From contig OX359248.1 of NCBI GenBank assembly GCA_947179485.1, forward strand, positions 48,556,847 through 48,620,846: DNA of 64,000 nucleotides, given 5' to 3'. A program made the position numbers and the translations under genes. A model generated the notes under the pieces. That model saw only the letters and a list, made by a program, of their open reading frames with translations, was not told the origin of the DNA and made no database searches. The DNA comes from Allacma fusca (taxonomy: Eukaryota; Arthropoda; Collembola; Symphypleona; Sminthuridae). Numbering within the stretch: position 1 is the first letter of the stretch; each line of letters starts with the position of its first letter. Shown here one piece after another: positions 11,232 through 23,478 of this stretch.

Positions 11232-11240
11232 CACGACAAC

Positions 11241-14200
11241 ATGACATTTTCAAATTGGCAAAACCTATGAGTATCCTGTATATGTTTGTGTAATTACTAA
11301 TTGTTAGCAGTAATCAAAAAGTTATTGTTTTTATTGTTTCGTTCTCGTCAACGGCCACTTTCAAACTGTAATAATTTCCCTTGGCCCCTAAATTACTCTT
11401 TAAGTTCATCAAATTATAAACATATGTCAGTGCAGTTTTTTTAACTTACTATGATTGCAACTAGCGATTATTTTTATTTCGTTATTGTATGTAATTTCTA
11501 ATTTGTTGGTATTTTATCAATGCAGTAATCTGGGAGGTGACTTGATGGCAAGGGGAGAAACTACAAGCAGTGCCAAAAAAAAGCATCATTTGGGAAATAA
11601 TGTTCTCTTTTTAATGTACGGGAATCAGCAATTCAATTATCATGCCCAGTAGTAGATTTTTAGCTTGACGGTTTGATATCTGAATAAGCAAACGGTTAGT
11701 CGTGCTTCCAATGAAGTCCTAGTGCAGTGAAAAAACCATAAAACGTAGGAAGCGACGCTTCCGAAGTGTTATATGTATACGTCCTAAATGTTGAAGACAA
11801 TTTAAGTGTCATCGTTCTGTAGAAAAACTAGCTTCGTAGGGTGTAGAATATCAAAGGATAACTTTTTGAAGAACAATTAATCTGGATTCCAATCTTGTGG
11901 ATTCTGTAGTTCTAGCGTTGTCAAGAAAAGTATGAAGCAGAAAGAAGAGATCGACGTCAAACGGACAAATACAAGTCGTAAAAGCAGCACAATCATCACA
12001 CTGTCCTATTTTAAATTATTACAATTTATATCCGTTTCCAAGTATAGACAAATGTGGAACGAGGAACTAAACTCATGTGTCACAATTAAGACTTCGACAT
12101 TTTTGCGTCATTGTAAATGTTACAGTTGAAACGGAAACTAGTTGCTCATTTGGGTTTGTACACTAAAATTGTATAATTTTTGTAATCCCATTTGAAGACC
12201 ATTCCTTCCAGGAAGCGGAGTCTAAGGAAAAGAAATTAACCTCGCTTCATAACTCATAAAAATTGTAAGAAGTGAAAGCGAAGGAAAGGAATAATAATTG
12301 AATTCTAGATTGCATGGCAAAACTTTGTGGGAAAACCACCCGCCTAAGGAAGGATTTACGGGTCTCACGAGAAATGTCTTTCCAATTTTGCTGATTTAAC
12401 TTCACTTTTTACTTACGTCAGAGACTTTAGTACAGTGACTACGATCTGTTAATTGAATTACTTACTTTTCGTACAAGGGGGCACAAAACGAAAGTTGATC
12501 TGTATCCCGTATATGAGAATAACTCATAAAATTTTCAAAATTCGCAGAAAATGCTTTCCTGGTTGTCTAAAATTTGTTTCATTAAACTTGGTCAATTTTG
12601 TACTCAAAGTGCATGAAGCAAATTCATATTTTTTTTACAGATTTTGAATTCAACAATAATAAAATGATTGTTTATTTCAGTAAATATTTTTCAAACATAT
12701 GTTTTGCAGAAAAATTTATAGGCTTTCCATGGTGCAATTGGATACGTCTCTATATTGAGAATTGTCAGAATGAGTTCTAAACATAAGAAAGAATAAGAGC
12801 GTGTGAGAAATTCAGGCTCAGGAGCGAAACTGCGGATGATCCGAAGAAGGAACAATTCTGTTTTGCCATTTTTTGACGGCAGAACTGGCCCTTATAAAAA
12901 TATTTCAAAACGCGGAGCTAGTAGCAACGTTGATAGTGATTCATTGGAGTTTGAAAAATGTGACGCAGGGTTATTTATTATGTCAAAAAATGGTCACCAC
13001 AAACCATTATTATTTTCCCATAATTTAAACCTTGGGCACATTTTTGGGTCCTGCAGCTACATTTTTTAACTTGAACTCATCCATATTAAATGAGAATTTC
13101 CAATAAACTGGAAGAATCAAATATTTTATGAGTTTCTCCCTTGTGTGGGCTTTGATGGAGGTTTTATGCCACCGTGTACAATAAATTGCAAGCTATTATC
13201 AACCCCGTTAAAATAACTTTTGCAAGTAGAGAATCTCATGATTTTTCCTGTCCTCACAGTCGTGCCCATCCAGATGTAATCTCAGTATTAAACGACTGTC
13301 AGAAATAAAAGATTCGGAAATGAAAGATTCCCTTCCGACTGCAAACATACATGTAAGTCCGATTGCGCAATTGAGTATAGGAAATCCAGCTTTGAGAATA
13401 TGAAGCTGTGCCCTACATGAGCAGCGTTTGTAAAAAAAAAAGATGGACACACTTGCACGTATGTACATACAGCGTTAAATACGTACACTTATGATGAATC
13501 CCCGTAATAACATGTGCCGAGCATGAGCGCACATGTATGTAATTTGCTATTACTTAAGTGGACACACGCTAAACATTCTAAACCGCATCCCTCCAATTTG
13601 TTTTAAAGATGCAGCATGTCCTAAATTGCGTGCATATCTTACACCTGACAAAAAGCACCTCTGATGCATTATTTCAAGAAAAAAAAACTAAGTATCCTTT
13701 TCCCTAAACACACATGCTATTTTAACCAAACTTAGAATCAAGCAAAGTGTCCCTGTATCTTCACATATACTTATGCATTTGCAGAATTTAAGGAGGCTCG
13801 TCTCCGTCAACTTTTACTCACGACGTTCCCATTAAGGTTTTATAAATTGGTAAATTACATACAATGGAAAAACTATATCTATTTTTTTTTTGTGGAAAAT
13901 GAAAAGCTCTGATTATTCTCATATGTTGTAATAAACCTTTTTCCCTACTAAATCCTACATACCCATAAATTAAACGATGTTATCAATAATGTTTTACAAC
14001 TTGTCACGATATTGTAGCATTTAACGGTTGGAGATACACTGCACTGACTATACATAATTACTTATGTATATACATACATATGCCTTGAGTTTGCCGGACG
14101 CTTCAGATTTGACATACCCACTATAATATTAAGGATATCATATATCTAGCATATGCTCATGGAATGTCGGTACATTTGGGAAATATCCTCTCACGATCCC

Positions 14201-15856
14201 CTATTATATGTACCTATGACTTAATTTTAACCAAGTATTTAATTTTGATTTAGAATGTAGCTTTATATTAGCATCATGATTTGAAAAGAATTGATTGAGG
14301 GGGCCTTCCGGCGGTACATGCCGTAATTGAAGGAACGGCTGCGGGACTGTTAGTTATAAATGATCATAATAATACTCTCTGCAGTATTGAAAATGAATTA
14401 TGATCTTGTGAAAAGTATTCGAAAGTCTTAAAAAGAGTACATATTGCTTCATTTTCATCTTTTTAGTAACTTTTAGGAACAAGGTACTAAAGGCAGGGAT
14501 GTATGGTAGTGAGGGGGGGATGGTGCAAGTGTTTGTTGATTCTCAATAATTAAGAATGAAGAATTATGTGTGGAGTCGGAGAATGAAAAGAAATTTCACC
14601 ACACTACACTTTAAATAATCATGCACATACATAAATAAATATTCAGGCGTGAAAATCTCATGTGCATATATACAGACTCATAAGCTTGAATAGGTTTATT
14701 AAATGAATGAAGCTGTAACTACTTCCATAAATTATTCCAGAGTTTCTTCTCCTCACAGACGTCAATAATGGATCGATAGGGATCTATTATTTGCAATTAT
14801 GTACTTACGTAAACCATAAGTTAGGGGAAACTAAAAGAGGAGTAATGATCTTATTGTTACTCTCGGTTTCTGGTAGTACACGCTCAAGAGAGAAGGGTCT
14901 CTGGCCCGTTACTCTAGGAGATATCTTTGTATCTGTACCTTTCCTTATTTTGATTTCTTTTTCTGTATCTTAAGGTAATGTCACAGCGGAACAAAGTGAA
15001 ACACGTGTGTGTGTGTGTGTGTGTGTAGTCACAGTGTTAATAAACCGAGCAAACTTATGAGCCGTGGATTGTATTGTACATTCCAAATTGTTATGGAAAT
15101 TTAGAGGGATTGAAACATCACTTAAACACTTTTCATAACTTTGCAAACGTACGCTAAAATTATTATGTTTTTATGCTGTGCCGTGGATGCTCAATGATAG
15201 CGCTAACTTTTAGTTAGAGTTTCAGTAATGCAGTTTCCGTGGGATTACTTATTGCTGCCTAAAGTTTTAATTGCTAAATGTGCACACCATTACTTTACTA
15301 AACCATGCCGTTTAAGAAAATGGGTCATTTGATGGTAAATTTGTTTTGGGTATGTTGTATCTAATTATTACATATGCTTTATATGTGAACGGATAAGTTC
15401 GTTAAAGTAAGGAAGCTTCTCGTATAATTTTCCCCCTGAACGTCAAATATGAGCAGGTGCTTTATGAATAATTAGAAATGTGTTGAAAGAGGAGATTTTT
15501 AAGTTTCCAAGCTATGATTTATTTTCATGTAAAAAAAAAATCAAATTGCTTACACCATAATTAATTATAAAAATATATAAATTTTTCCACTCTCTGAATT
15601 TCTCAGGTAGCTTAAGTAAGGTAAATTTTGAATTTGCAAAAAAATGAGCAAACTACGGGATACAATTATGAACAGCGAATGAACAAGTGTTATGGCTAGA
15701 ATGTAAAAGTTTCACTCCATATAATTATTCCATATTACATGGAAATTCTTAGATATTCGGGACTGACAATGAGGAGATGGTTCCTTGGACGAAACTGTTA
15801 TGGCTCGGGTGTTCTCTGGCTTTTGTGCAAACTAAGCACTGTAACTATATAATGAC
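11241..15856. other. Long intergenic stretch, no gene recognised
   Basis: AT-rich with scattered open frames under 90 codons, none with domain signal. It contains the (GT)11 microsatellite listed separately. The 3' untranslated region of the minus-strand Gly/Pro-rich gene must begin at its right edge. Confidence 0.45.
15005..15026 (+). repeat. (GT)11 dinucleotide microsatellite
   Basis: An uninterrupted GT run directly after CAC. Confidence 0.95.
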
Positions 15857-16930
15857 TTATTGGTAACCACCACCACGGCCTCCAGCGGAGCCAGAAGAAG
15901 ATCCTCCGGATCCTTGTCCCTGCTCAACAAAGTTGGCAACCAAGCGGGCTGGGCTGACTTGTCCAAGGGTGATTGGACCACCACCGGAGGAGCCACCGGA
16001 TGATCCTCCTCCGAAAGAGCTCTGGCCAGAGGGTGCACCATATCCATTAGATGGTTGAGGAGCTGGGGCTGGAGCTGGGGCGCTGTAACGTCCGGGAACA
16101 GATTGGATAGTGAAAGATGGTTGACGGGATGGAGCACCATAGCCAGACTGTGGTTGAGGAGCTGGGTAAGATTGTTGAGGAGCTGGGGCAGAGGGTGAAC
16201 CGTATGAAGACTGTGGTTGAGGAGCTGGGTAAGAGGGTTGAGGAGCTGGGGCAGAGGGTGAGCCGTATGAAGACTGTGGTTGAGGAGCTGGGTAAGATTG
16301 TTGAGGTGCGGGGTAAGATTGTTGGGGAGCTGGAGCAGATGGAGCTCCATATCCGACGGAACCTCCTCCACCACCACCACCACCACCACCACCACCTCCT
16401 AAAGCCGCATTCTGTGAGACAACTTGTTGGTTCAAGATTTGGGTAATGCGAGCCAGAAGAGCTTGGTCAACGATTGGTCCTGGGGCATTGCCTTCAATGG
16501 GTCCATCATTTCCACCGCTGGAGAAACCTCCACCGTTTCCACCGCTGAATCCACCGCCACCACCACCACCACCACCACCGCCGCCACCACCTCCGGAGTA
16601 GCCACCAGATGATGGAGCTGGTCCAGATGGGCCACGGCCATATCCTCCTGGTGGTTCAGCAACCACGACGGCGCAGAGCGCGAAGGCAACAATCTGTAGA
16701 TAAAGTTCACATAATGTGGTTAAGCAAATACCAGTACATGTGCTAACTAAAAACTTCACAAAATAGATAAAAATTCTTTGAGACTCCATGAAAAATCCAA
16801 GAAATAAAATCTTCAAAGGTTTCGCTCAAAATTTTATCTTTGACTTGAGTCCCCAGAAATATGCTCCTGCACAAAATAAATATATCACTTTTAACTTTCA
16901 ATTTCGTAGTCAACTTACAATTTTGTTCAT
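15857..16930 (-). CDS. Secreted Gly/Pro/Gln-rich cuticle-type structural protein, two exons
   Basis: Exon 1 (16919-16930) encodes only MNKI and ends at a GTAAGT donor. Exon 2 (15857-16693) follows a CTACAG acceptor in phase 0, giving 282 residues. The junction creates a signal peptide, MNKIIVAFALCAVVVA, with likely cleavage before EPPGG. The mature chain has polyglycine tracts, a short non-repetitive segment (VDQALLARITQILNQQ), then repeats of SYPAPQPQSSYGSPSAPAPQ type with GYGAPS motifs, a Gly/Ser-rich stretch, a second ordered segment (LGQVSPARLVANFVEQ), and ends GGGYQ. This composition is typical of arthropod extracellular cuticle or eggshell matrix proteins, with Tyr for cross-linking. 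There is no R&R chitin-binding consensus, so direct chitin binding is not claimed. Other reading frames of the same DNA are open only because of the repeats. Confidence 0.85.
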
Positions 16931-17008
16931 ACTGCAGATGAGGATAAATCAGAAGGGAAGATAAAGATGAGAAAAGTGAGATGTGAAGAACTCAGAGAGT
17001 GGTGAGTG

Positions 17009-17043
17009 ACTGATTTCTGAGGGTGCTCACAGATCCTTTTATA
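17009..17043 (-). promoter_or_regulatory. Core promoter of the Gly/Pro-rich gene (TATA box + Inr)
   Basis: On the minus strand TATAAAAG occupies 17043-17036. The arthropod initiator TCAGT follows at 17013-17009 with its A at 17011, placing the TATA box at about -32. A start at 17011 gives an 80-nt leader before the ATG at 16930. Spacing and both motifs match the textbook arthropod TATA/Inr arrangement seen in highly expressed, stage-specific cuticle genes. Confidence 0.75.
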
Positions 17044-20000
17044 CTGATTCAGACGGCTGTAAACATTGTATAATCAACGGTAAAATTCCGTCTCCATTTT
17101 GGTCTCCACAGTGTTACCGTCGGGATCTTCTGCAATAACGGCATTTGTAAGTCTTTGTAAGTAACATATATTTTAGCACCACAAAACACACCAAAAACAT
17201 CTTACACTACTGTCATCCGTCATAACGTACTGTATATACAGATACAACAAAGTCTCATATTTATAATAACTATCTTTTTTCAGGTAGTCAGGCTTTACGC
17301 CAGGTAGAGTCCCCACGGGAAGGTAGTAGTAGTAGTATTACATGAGACTTTTGCACTGTAATCAAAAATGTATTCTTCAAGTAGGCTACAAGGGATGGAT
17401 GATGGACATACAAATATAATACAAATATAAGTACATGCTTTGACTCTCCTGGCCCTGTTCAAAAGCATGGATGAGATTCTCAAGAGAAGACGTTGAGAGG
17501 AGCAATGCATACACTACTGTATAAGCTTTGTTCTCTGTCTATACTACAAGCACACACACACCAGACAGACACTAGCATCACACTGTACTTCCATATGTAT
17601 ATGTGCACGAGAGAGTGAGGGAAAAAAGCCCTAATATGGTCTAAGAATGGGGGACGTCCGGACGTGGAAATCGAAAGTAGAACTCACTTTTAAGTCCTCT
17701 GAGTCTTACTAGTACTACTACTGCAATTTTTGAGCGTGCTTCGGATCCACAGTGAATAAGAACCATGAATGTATTTACAACTTCTCCTGATCATCATCTT
17801 GAAGCAAAAAAGGAGCACACTTTTTTTTTCTCCACATTAGAATAATTGTACGTTCATGTCGTTGTTCTGCTGTTCCAATAGTGAGACTAAGCCCCGTGAA
17901 TACTAAAGCTTCCCAACACTTACATAATAATAATTCATACATGTTTTCTCCATTCTCTGAGTTCCCTTACGGCACCTCCATCATTCAACTCTGTGGAGTG
18001 TATGAGTCAAGTAGATACATATGTACATATCTCTCATAATGTGTGTACTTACGAGAGACTCTGTAATCCTCCTGGTATAAAAGGCCGAGTGTGATAAAAA
18101 AAAAGTCGCAAAGTAGTAAAATCATTAGAGGCAATTGGACAAGATTCAAAATAGAATAATGTGAAATGCATGAATTGTGACTGTGGTAAAAATCTAATGT
18201 TGACAGCATAATTTTAATGTAACTCTTAATGATGATGTTGTCAATTGATGTGGGTGTAACAAAGTAAATGCAGCAGCTCCGTTACCAACTATATGCCTCC
18301 CAACTGTAATTTGTAATAGACATTTGAGGCCGTGAAGGTAAGCGTTAAAAAGTATCAGGCATTATACATAGGTAAATGTGCTATAAGCTCTCCACTACTA
18401 TACACCGAGAGGGGGAGAGAAAGAAACAGTCAAGCATGATTGTTTCATTATGTGTAAGTCAGGTTTAACGATGATGATAATAAAATAACCAATCTTAATG
18501 GAAATAACAGATTATCCTAAACCACAACATATTTTCACACAAACAATTTTTTACCCCTTTGAATTATGCATATAGATATGTCCTCACCTATTATTTCTAC
18601 CTAGACCACAGAGTTCGGGAAATTTCGTAAGTCCTAGTATTTATTATTATTTCTTTTGTTGCTTTGTTTTTTTTTAACAGACATTAAGCATTGTCCACGG
18701 ACAACAACAACGCACTCAAATGAGTATATCCCCAATCCATTTTTGAGCTCTCATACGTAGATATAACCAAAGACCCTATGGCGAAAGTTTATTTCAAAAA
18801 TAATTATTTAATTATTATGGAAATCGGATGAGTGGCACATAGTCAAGATCTGCAAAGATGACTAGGATCTGGCGTCATTCCGCCCTTATGTACTTTTGAG
18901 CAATACAGTTTATCACATTAAATCACTTGTCAATGACCTATCTAATTTTTCATGGGAAATATTGATTAGTTTCAAAACATTCTCACTCCAAATTGGACCT
19001 ATACAAATACATTATGGTTTTTTTTAAATCTGTTTTGACCTACAAAAAATTTTCCCGTAAGGATTATTTAATCCTCGACCTTCTCAATGCTTCAATTCGA
19101 GGCTAAAATAATTCAAGTAATTAAAAAGATCCTCATGAAATGTAAATCCGAGATGCACTTATCCTTATAGCCTTATCTATTACACGACTATTTGTGGAGG
19201 GCTTTCGGATTATGAACCTAATTGTCATCTTGTCATTGGGAATTAATTGTTAAAGTAACATTTCATAATATTCTGTAAATATTTTTTAGAATTATTTACC
19301 ACAATTGTCAAGTCTCAAGTATACTCGAAAATTAATTGAATAAGGACATGTCCATACACCCACACTTAAATACATACATATATAAACTCTCAATGTAAAC
19401 ATTGTTAATTGGATCCGGAAGCTATATGCATACTTCAAAACATATGTACATACTGTATATATCAACGGCTAAGGAGTAAAATTGAGCTTACAACGTAAGA
19501 GTACTAAAAACAAAAGTACTATTAAAATTTTAACGAATCATTAGTAAACATTTTAATTTACTCACGTCAAAAATACCAAAATATGTCGCGCCTTGAAGAA
19601 CTACAATTTATTATTTCGTAATCCTCGTAATAAAGTACTACTGTTTTAAAAGTTACAGGATGCTAACTCGCTTTGTCTTCTTAGCCTGAAGACACTCCGC
19701 TAGTTATGGATTTATGTACAAACTTAAGCTACAGCGAGTCTTTTGATCTCCAAAAGGGTTGCTTTGCATAAGCAGAGACTTGTTAACCGTAGGTTTCCCA
19801 TCTTTTCTCCTTCCTGTGAGTGAATGAACACCAGAGGTGTACATACATTAATGTTATTCACGAGGATGAAAAATAAATAATTTATAAAATGAAACTCCTT
19901 CTGTCTCCCCTCTGTAGCCCTACATCCTTTGAAGTGGCCTTTTCACATTTAAATGATGGGTCTTTACAATTTAAATTAATTTAGCATTACTCTCATCTGT

Positions 20001-22127
20001 AAGTGAGAAATCCTATATTTGTATTAAGCTCCTCCTGAGCAATTATACAGCTATAAGGATAAGTACCTTTCGAGGTGATGCATTCACTTTCGTGAAGTTC
20101 TAAGGTGCTTTTTATTGCATGTCTCCTCTTCTTTCGTCGTACTTACTGACTTGAAGATTAGAACATTAGTAATTAGCTTGAATATCACCTTCAAGACTTA
20201 TCATCCCGTAAAGCATTTTTTCCCATGCTCACACTCCAAAATTGTGAGAACATTTTGATTCCTTATTGCTGCATATAAAATATACTTCTGCAGATGATTT
20301 AAATTATTGTTCACCTCTAAAAATCCTGATGGCTCTGGAAATAGCATGTGTCCCTAAAAAAGTTTTACAGTCAAAAGGCTCAAATTTCTTTACCTTTATA
20401 TTTCAGCATTATTCAACAACAACCACAGCTCAGACTGTGGTTGTGGTTTCATTTCGCGATTATTAGGAAAGATGGTTCAAATTACTAATTTTTAAATACC
20501 AATAAATCAATGTATATTCTTGTTATTTTGCAACTTCGTTTCACATTAATTATTGCCGTCAGATTTATTGTAAGAGTAGTAGTATTTGTTTCAATATTCC
20601 CTGCTACAGTCTATCGACTTTCAATATGATTGCAGGATAATTATCGTGTAATTAAGTAGAGGTGCCAATTTGAATGAGTAATTTGTTTGGGTTTTGTAAA
20701 AATGCAGTATTATGTAATTCTGAGTCATCCAGTTGAACAGATGAGAATGCAAGTCCGATTGTTTCATCCTAGGTTTCATAGAAGCATACATACATATACA
20801 TATGTACATACATACATACATGGACATCGGCTCAAATCAGAGGAACAAGGGAAACCTCCATACAGTAGAGGACAAAAGTATCAGAGGTTTCCTTGTCATT
20901 AGGTTCCATCAGAGTTTGTTTTCTTGGAATTGGATCAAATTCTATTGTCACTCATTTTTACTCCATTCTGAGAGTACCCCTTGGAATAATTATGAATATG
21001 TGGACAATACACATTGTGAATGGTTGACAGCGTACAATACCGGCAAGTTAGGATGACGGTAAAGAAGGAGGTAAAAAATTATTGTGCAATGTGCCGATTG
21101 GAGGTGCCATGTAATGAGAATCGAAATTACTTCTTGAATAGACATTGTTGTGCTTAAGTATCTACATATATATACATACATAGACCCAAGTAATAAATTA
21201 TTCCGAGATGTATGTACAATTTACCTGTAGCAGTGCATACTCCACAACTTTACATTACAGTATGTAAAAAAACTACGGATGTATATATGTATGCAAGGAG
21301 CAAACAAATTATTAATAATAGTTTGCTGGTTGCAAGCTATGTCAGCTCTCGGAAGGGAAGCTAAGCGTGGAAAATATAATTGGGAGACATTGTCAGTACA
21401 GGACTAAAGGAACAACAAATAAATAAATTGTTATGCAATGAATTAAACGATTTAAACGGGAGCTAATATTTTAACAGTCTTTCCCCTCCTTTACATATTT
21501 TTGTCCCATTGACTTCACGGGTACACAAGGGAAATCTTCACACTGCATTAGAATAATCACTGTGTGCCTTATTTGGGATGGAGACTCCACACATAGGAAT
21601 ACTCTCCCCCCTAAATATTAATCTCTTACAAAATGTTCACACGCCGTCTCTTTTGCTGATCAATGTGATCAGCCATACATGTTGCCGAACTCTGTTTGTC
21701 CTTTTACAGTCTGATGCGTTTTCTGAATCATTTGTCTTCTTTTACAAAATAAGTACACACAAGACAATGTCAGTTTAGGAAAATAGCCACAGGACAATGG
21801 CAGGGGAATTAATTTGTGTACCACAGCTTGCACTTCGGAACCGACAAAAGAATTTAATATTATCAGTTTCCCTTTTCAAAAAGGAGCACACCAAATTACC
21901 GTGGTAGATTTTAATCATTCTAAATTCTCACAGAAAGCCACATTCCACTATATTTCGTCAATTTGTTTTCAAAATTTAGAAGCGTGTTAAATTTTGCCGT
22001 TGAATTTGAAGCATCTACTTTAACCCAAGAAAAATCTTTTTTTTAATAAAAAAGGATGAAAGAGTAATTAAACGCGGTGAAAATTCCAATAATTATACAG
22101 CTATCAATTAAACTATACTAATTAATC

Positions 22128-22212
22128 AACTATTAGTTAAAATGCAATATTTTCAACTCTCAGTTAAAATGTTATAAATATTCAACTATTAATTAAAATA
22201 CGATAATTATTC
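22128..22212 (+). repeat. Degenerate ~29-bp tandem repeat, three copies
   Basis: Three consecutive segments begin CAACT(A/C)T(T/C)A(G/A)TTAAAAT, each followed by an AT-rich spacer. Confidence 0.6.
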
Positions 22213-23460
22213 TTAAATCTCTGGAATTCTTCATTTAATTACTACCTTAAATACCATCCCATTTAAAACTTACGTGCGGATCTTTAAATGAACAAAATTT
22301 TATTTGATTGAATTTTTTGTAATTATCAGTGATTTTAAACAGATGATATCCATTTTGCATACAAATTGAAACACTTGAGCGAACCTTACAGCCAGCAAGT
22401 GTAATTAGTTATACATATTTAAATAAGATTTCGTAATCTAATAATAACTAAAAAAAATAACTAGTTGCAAATAATTGTGGGTTAAAGTTCAGTGTTATTG
22501 CGGCGAGGTAACATTACACTACAGTATACGAAATATGATATGCACTATATTTTTTGGGTTCCTGCAGGACTAGAAATTGCAAATCCCATATGTATCAACA
22601 TAAAACACAGTGAGATTTGCAAGGCACTGGAAATTGCGAGAGCTTTCAAGAAAGTCAAGCATTGATTTAAATATGTAATTTGAGAAACTACAACTAATGA
22701 CAGCTAGCAAACCGCCTCTTGGACGTAGGTAAGTATGTATCCAACTTTGGGAACATCTGCACACCTCACGACCTATACGAATAAATATGCAGATCATGTG
22801 AAACAGCTCTTAGGCCTATTTGACATAGCATTGAAGATCCTCAATGAAAAATGAAATCTGACACCGGTGTGTTAACTCAAGCTCATTGCTTTTAATTACA
22901 TATCATCTTAGATAGGATTTCATGTAAATCTACGAAAAAAAATTGTTACCGGCTTTAATCAGCCCGAAGTATGTATGTAGATACATGTGATGCTCACATA
23001 TGTGTTTGACAATGAAAAGCATGTAAACCCTCGGAACACTTCTGATGACACTTGACGTAATGGATGCAAAGGATAGTGCATAAGAAATGTAAAAGGGGGC
23101 TTGAGTTTCAAATCTTAACAAAATCTTGACCCAAATCTTCTACTTTTGTTCAACGAGATGAGATTAAAATGACTTTACTAACTTCAACGTTAATCCGACC
23201 ACACTGGTCTGTAACTATAGAAAGAGTAATAATTATGCATGACCAATCATAATAAAGTGAGGTAGCCCAATGTGTTGAGGATTTATGTATTTTCTGCAAG
23301 TATAAGTATCTATAGACACATGAATTTTTTATGTGTAAAGCGTGGAGTGTAAGTTAGTCTGTCTGTATTTACATTTCTAAAGGACAAGCTTCACAGTTCA
23401 CACACACACGTAGGGAAAACACAAGTGGATCTTCTTTCACATTTTCAACATTCATATAAT

Positions 23461-23478
23461 TATATATATATATATATA
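23461..23478 (+). repeat. (TA)9 microsatellite
   Basis: An uninterrupted TA run within a wider AT-rich tract. Confidence 0.9.

Noticed and set aside
16117-16446. Plus-strand frame with EELGKRVEELG repeats over the cuticle-type gene
   Set aside because: Antisense shadow of the Pro/Gln repeats; the minus-strand gene has promoter, signal peptide and splice support.
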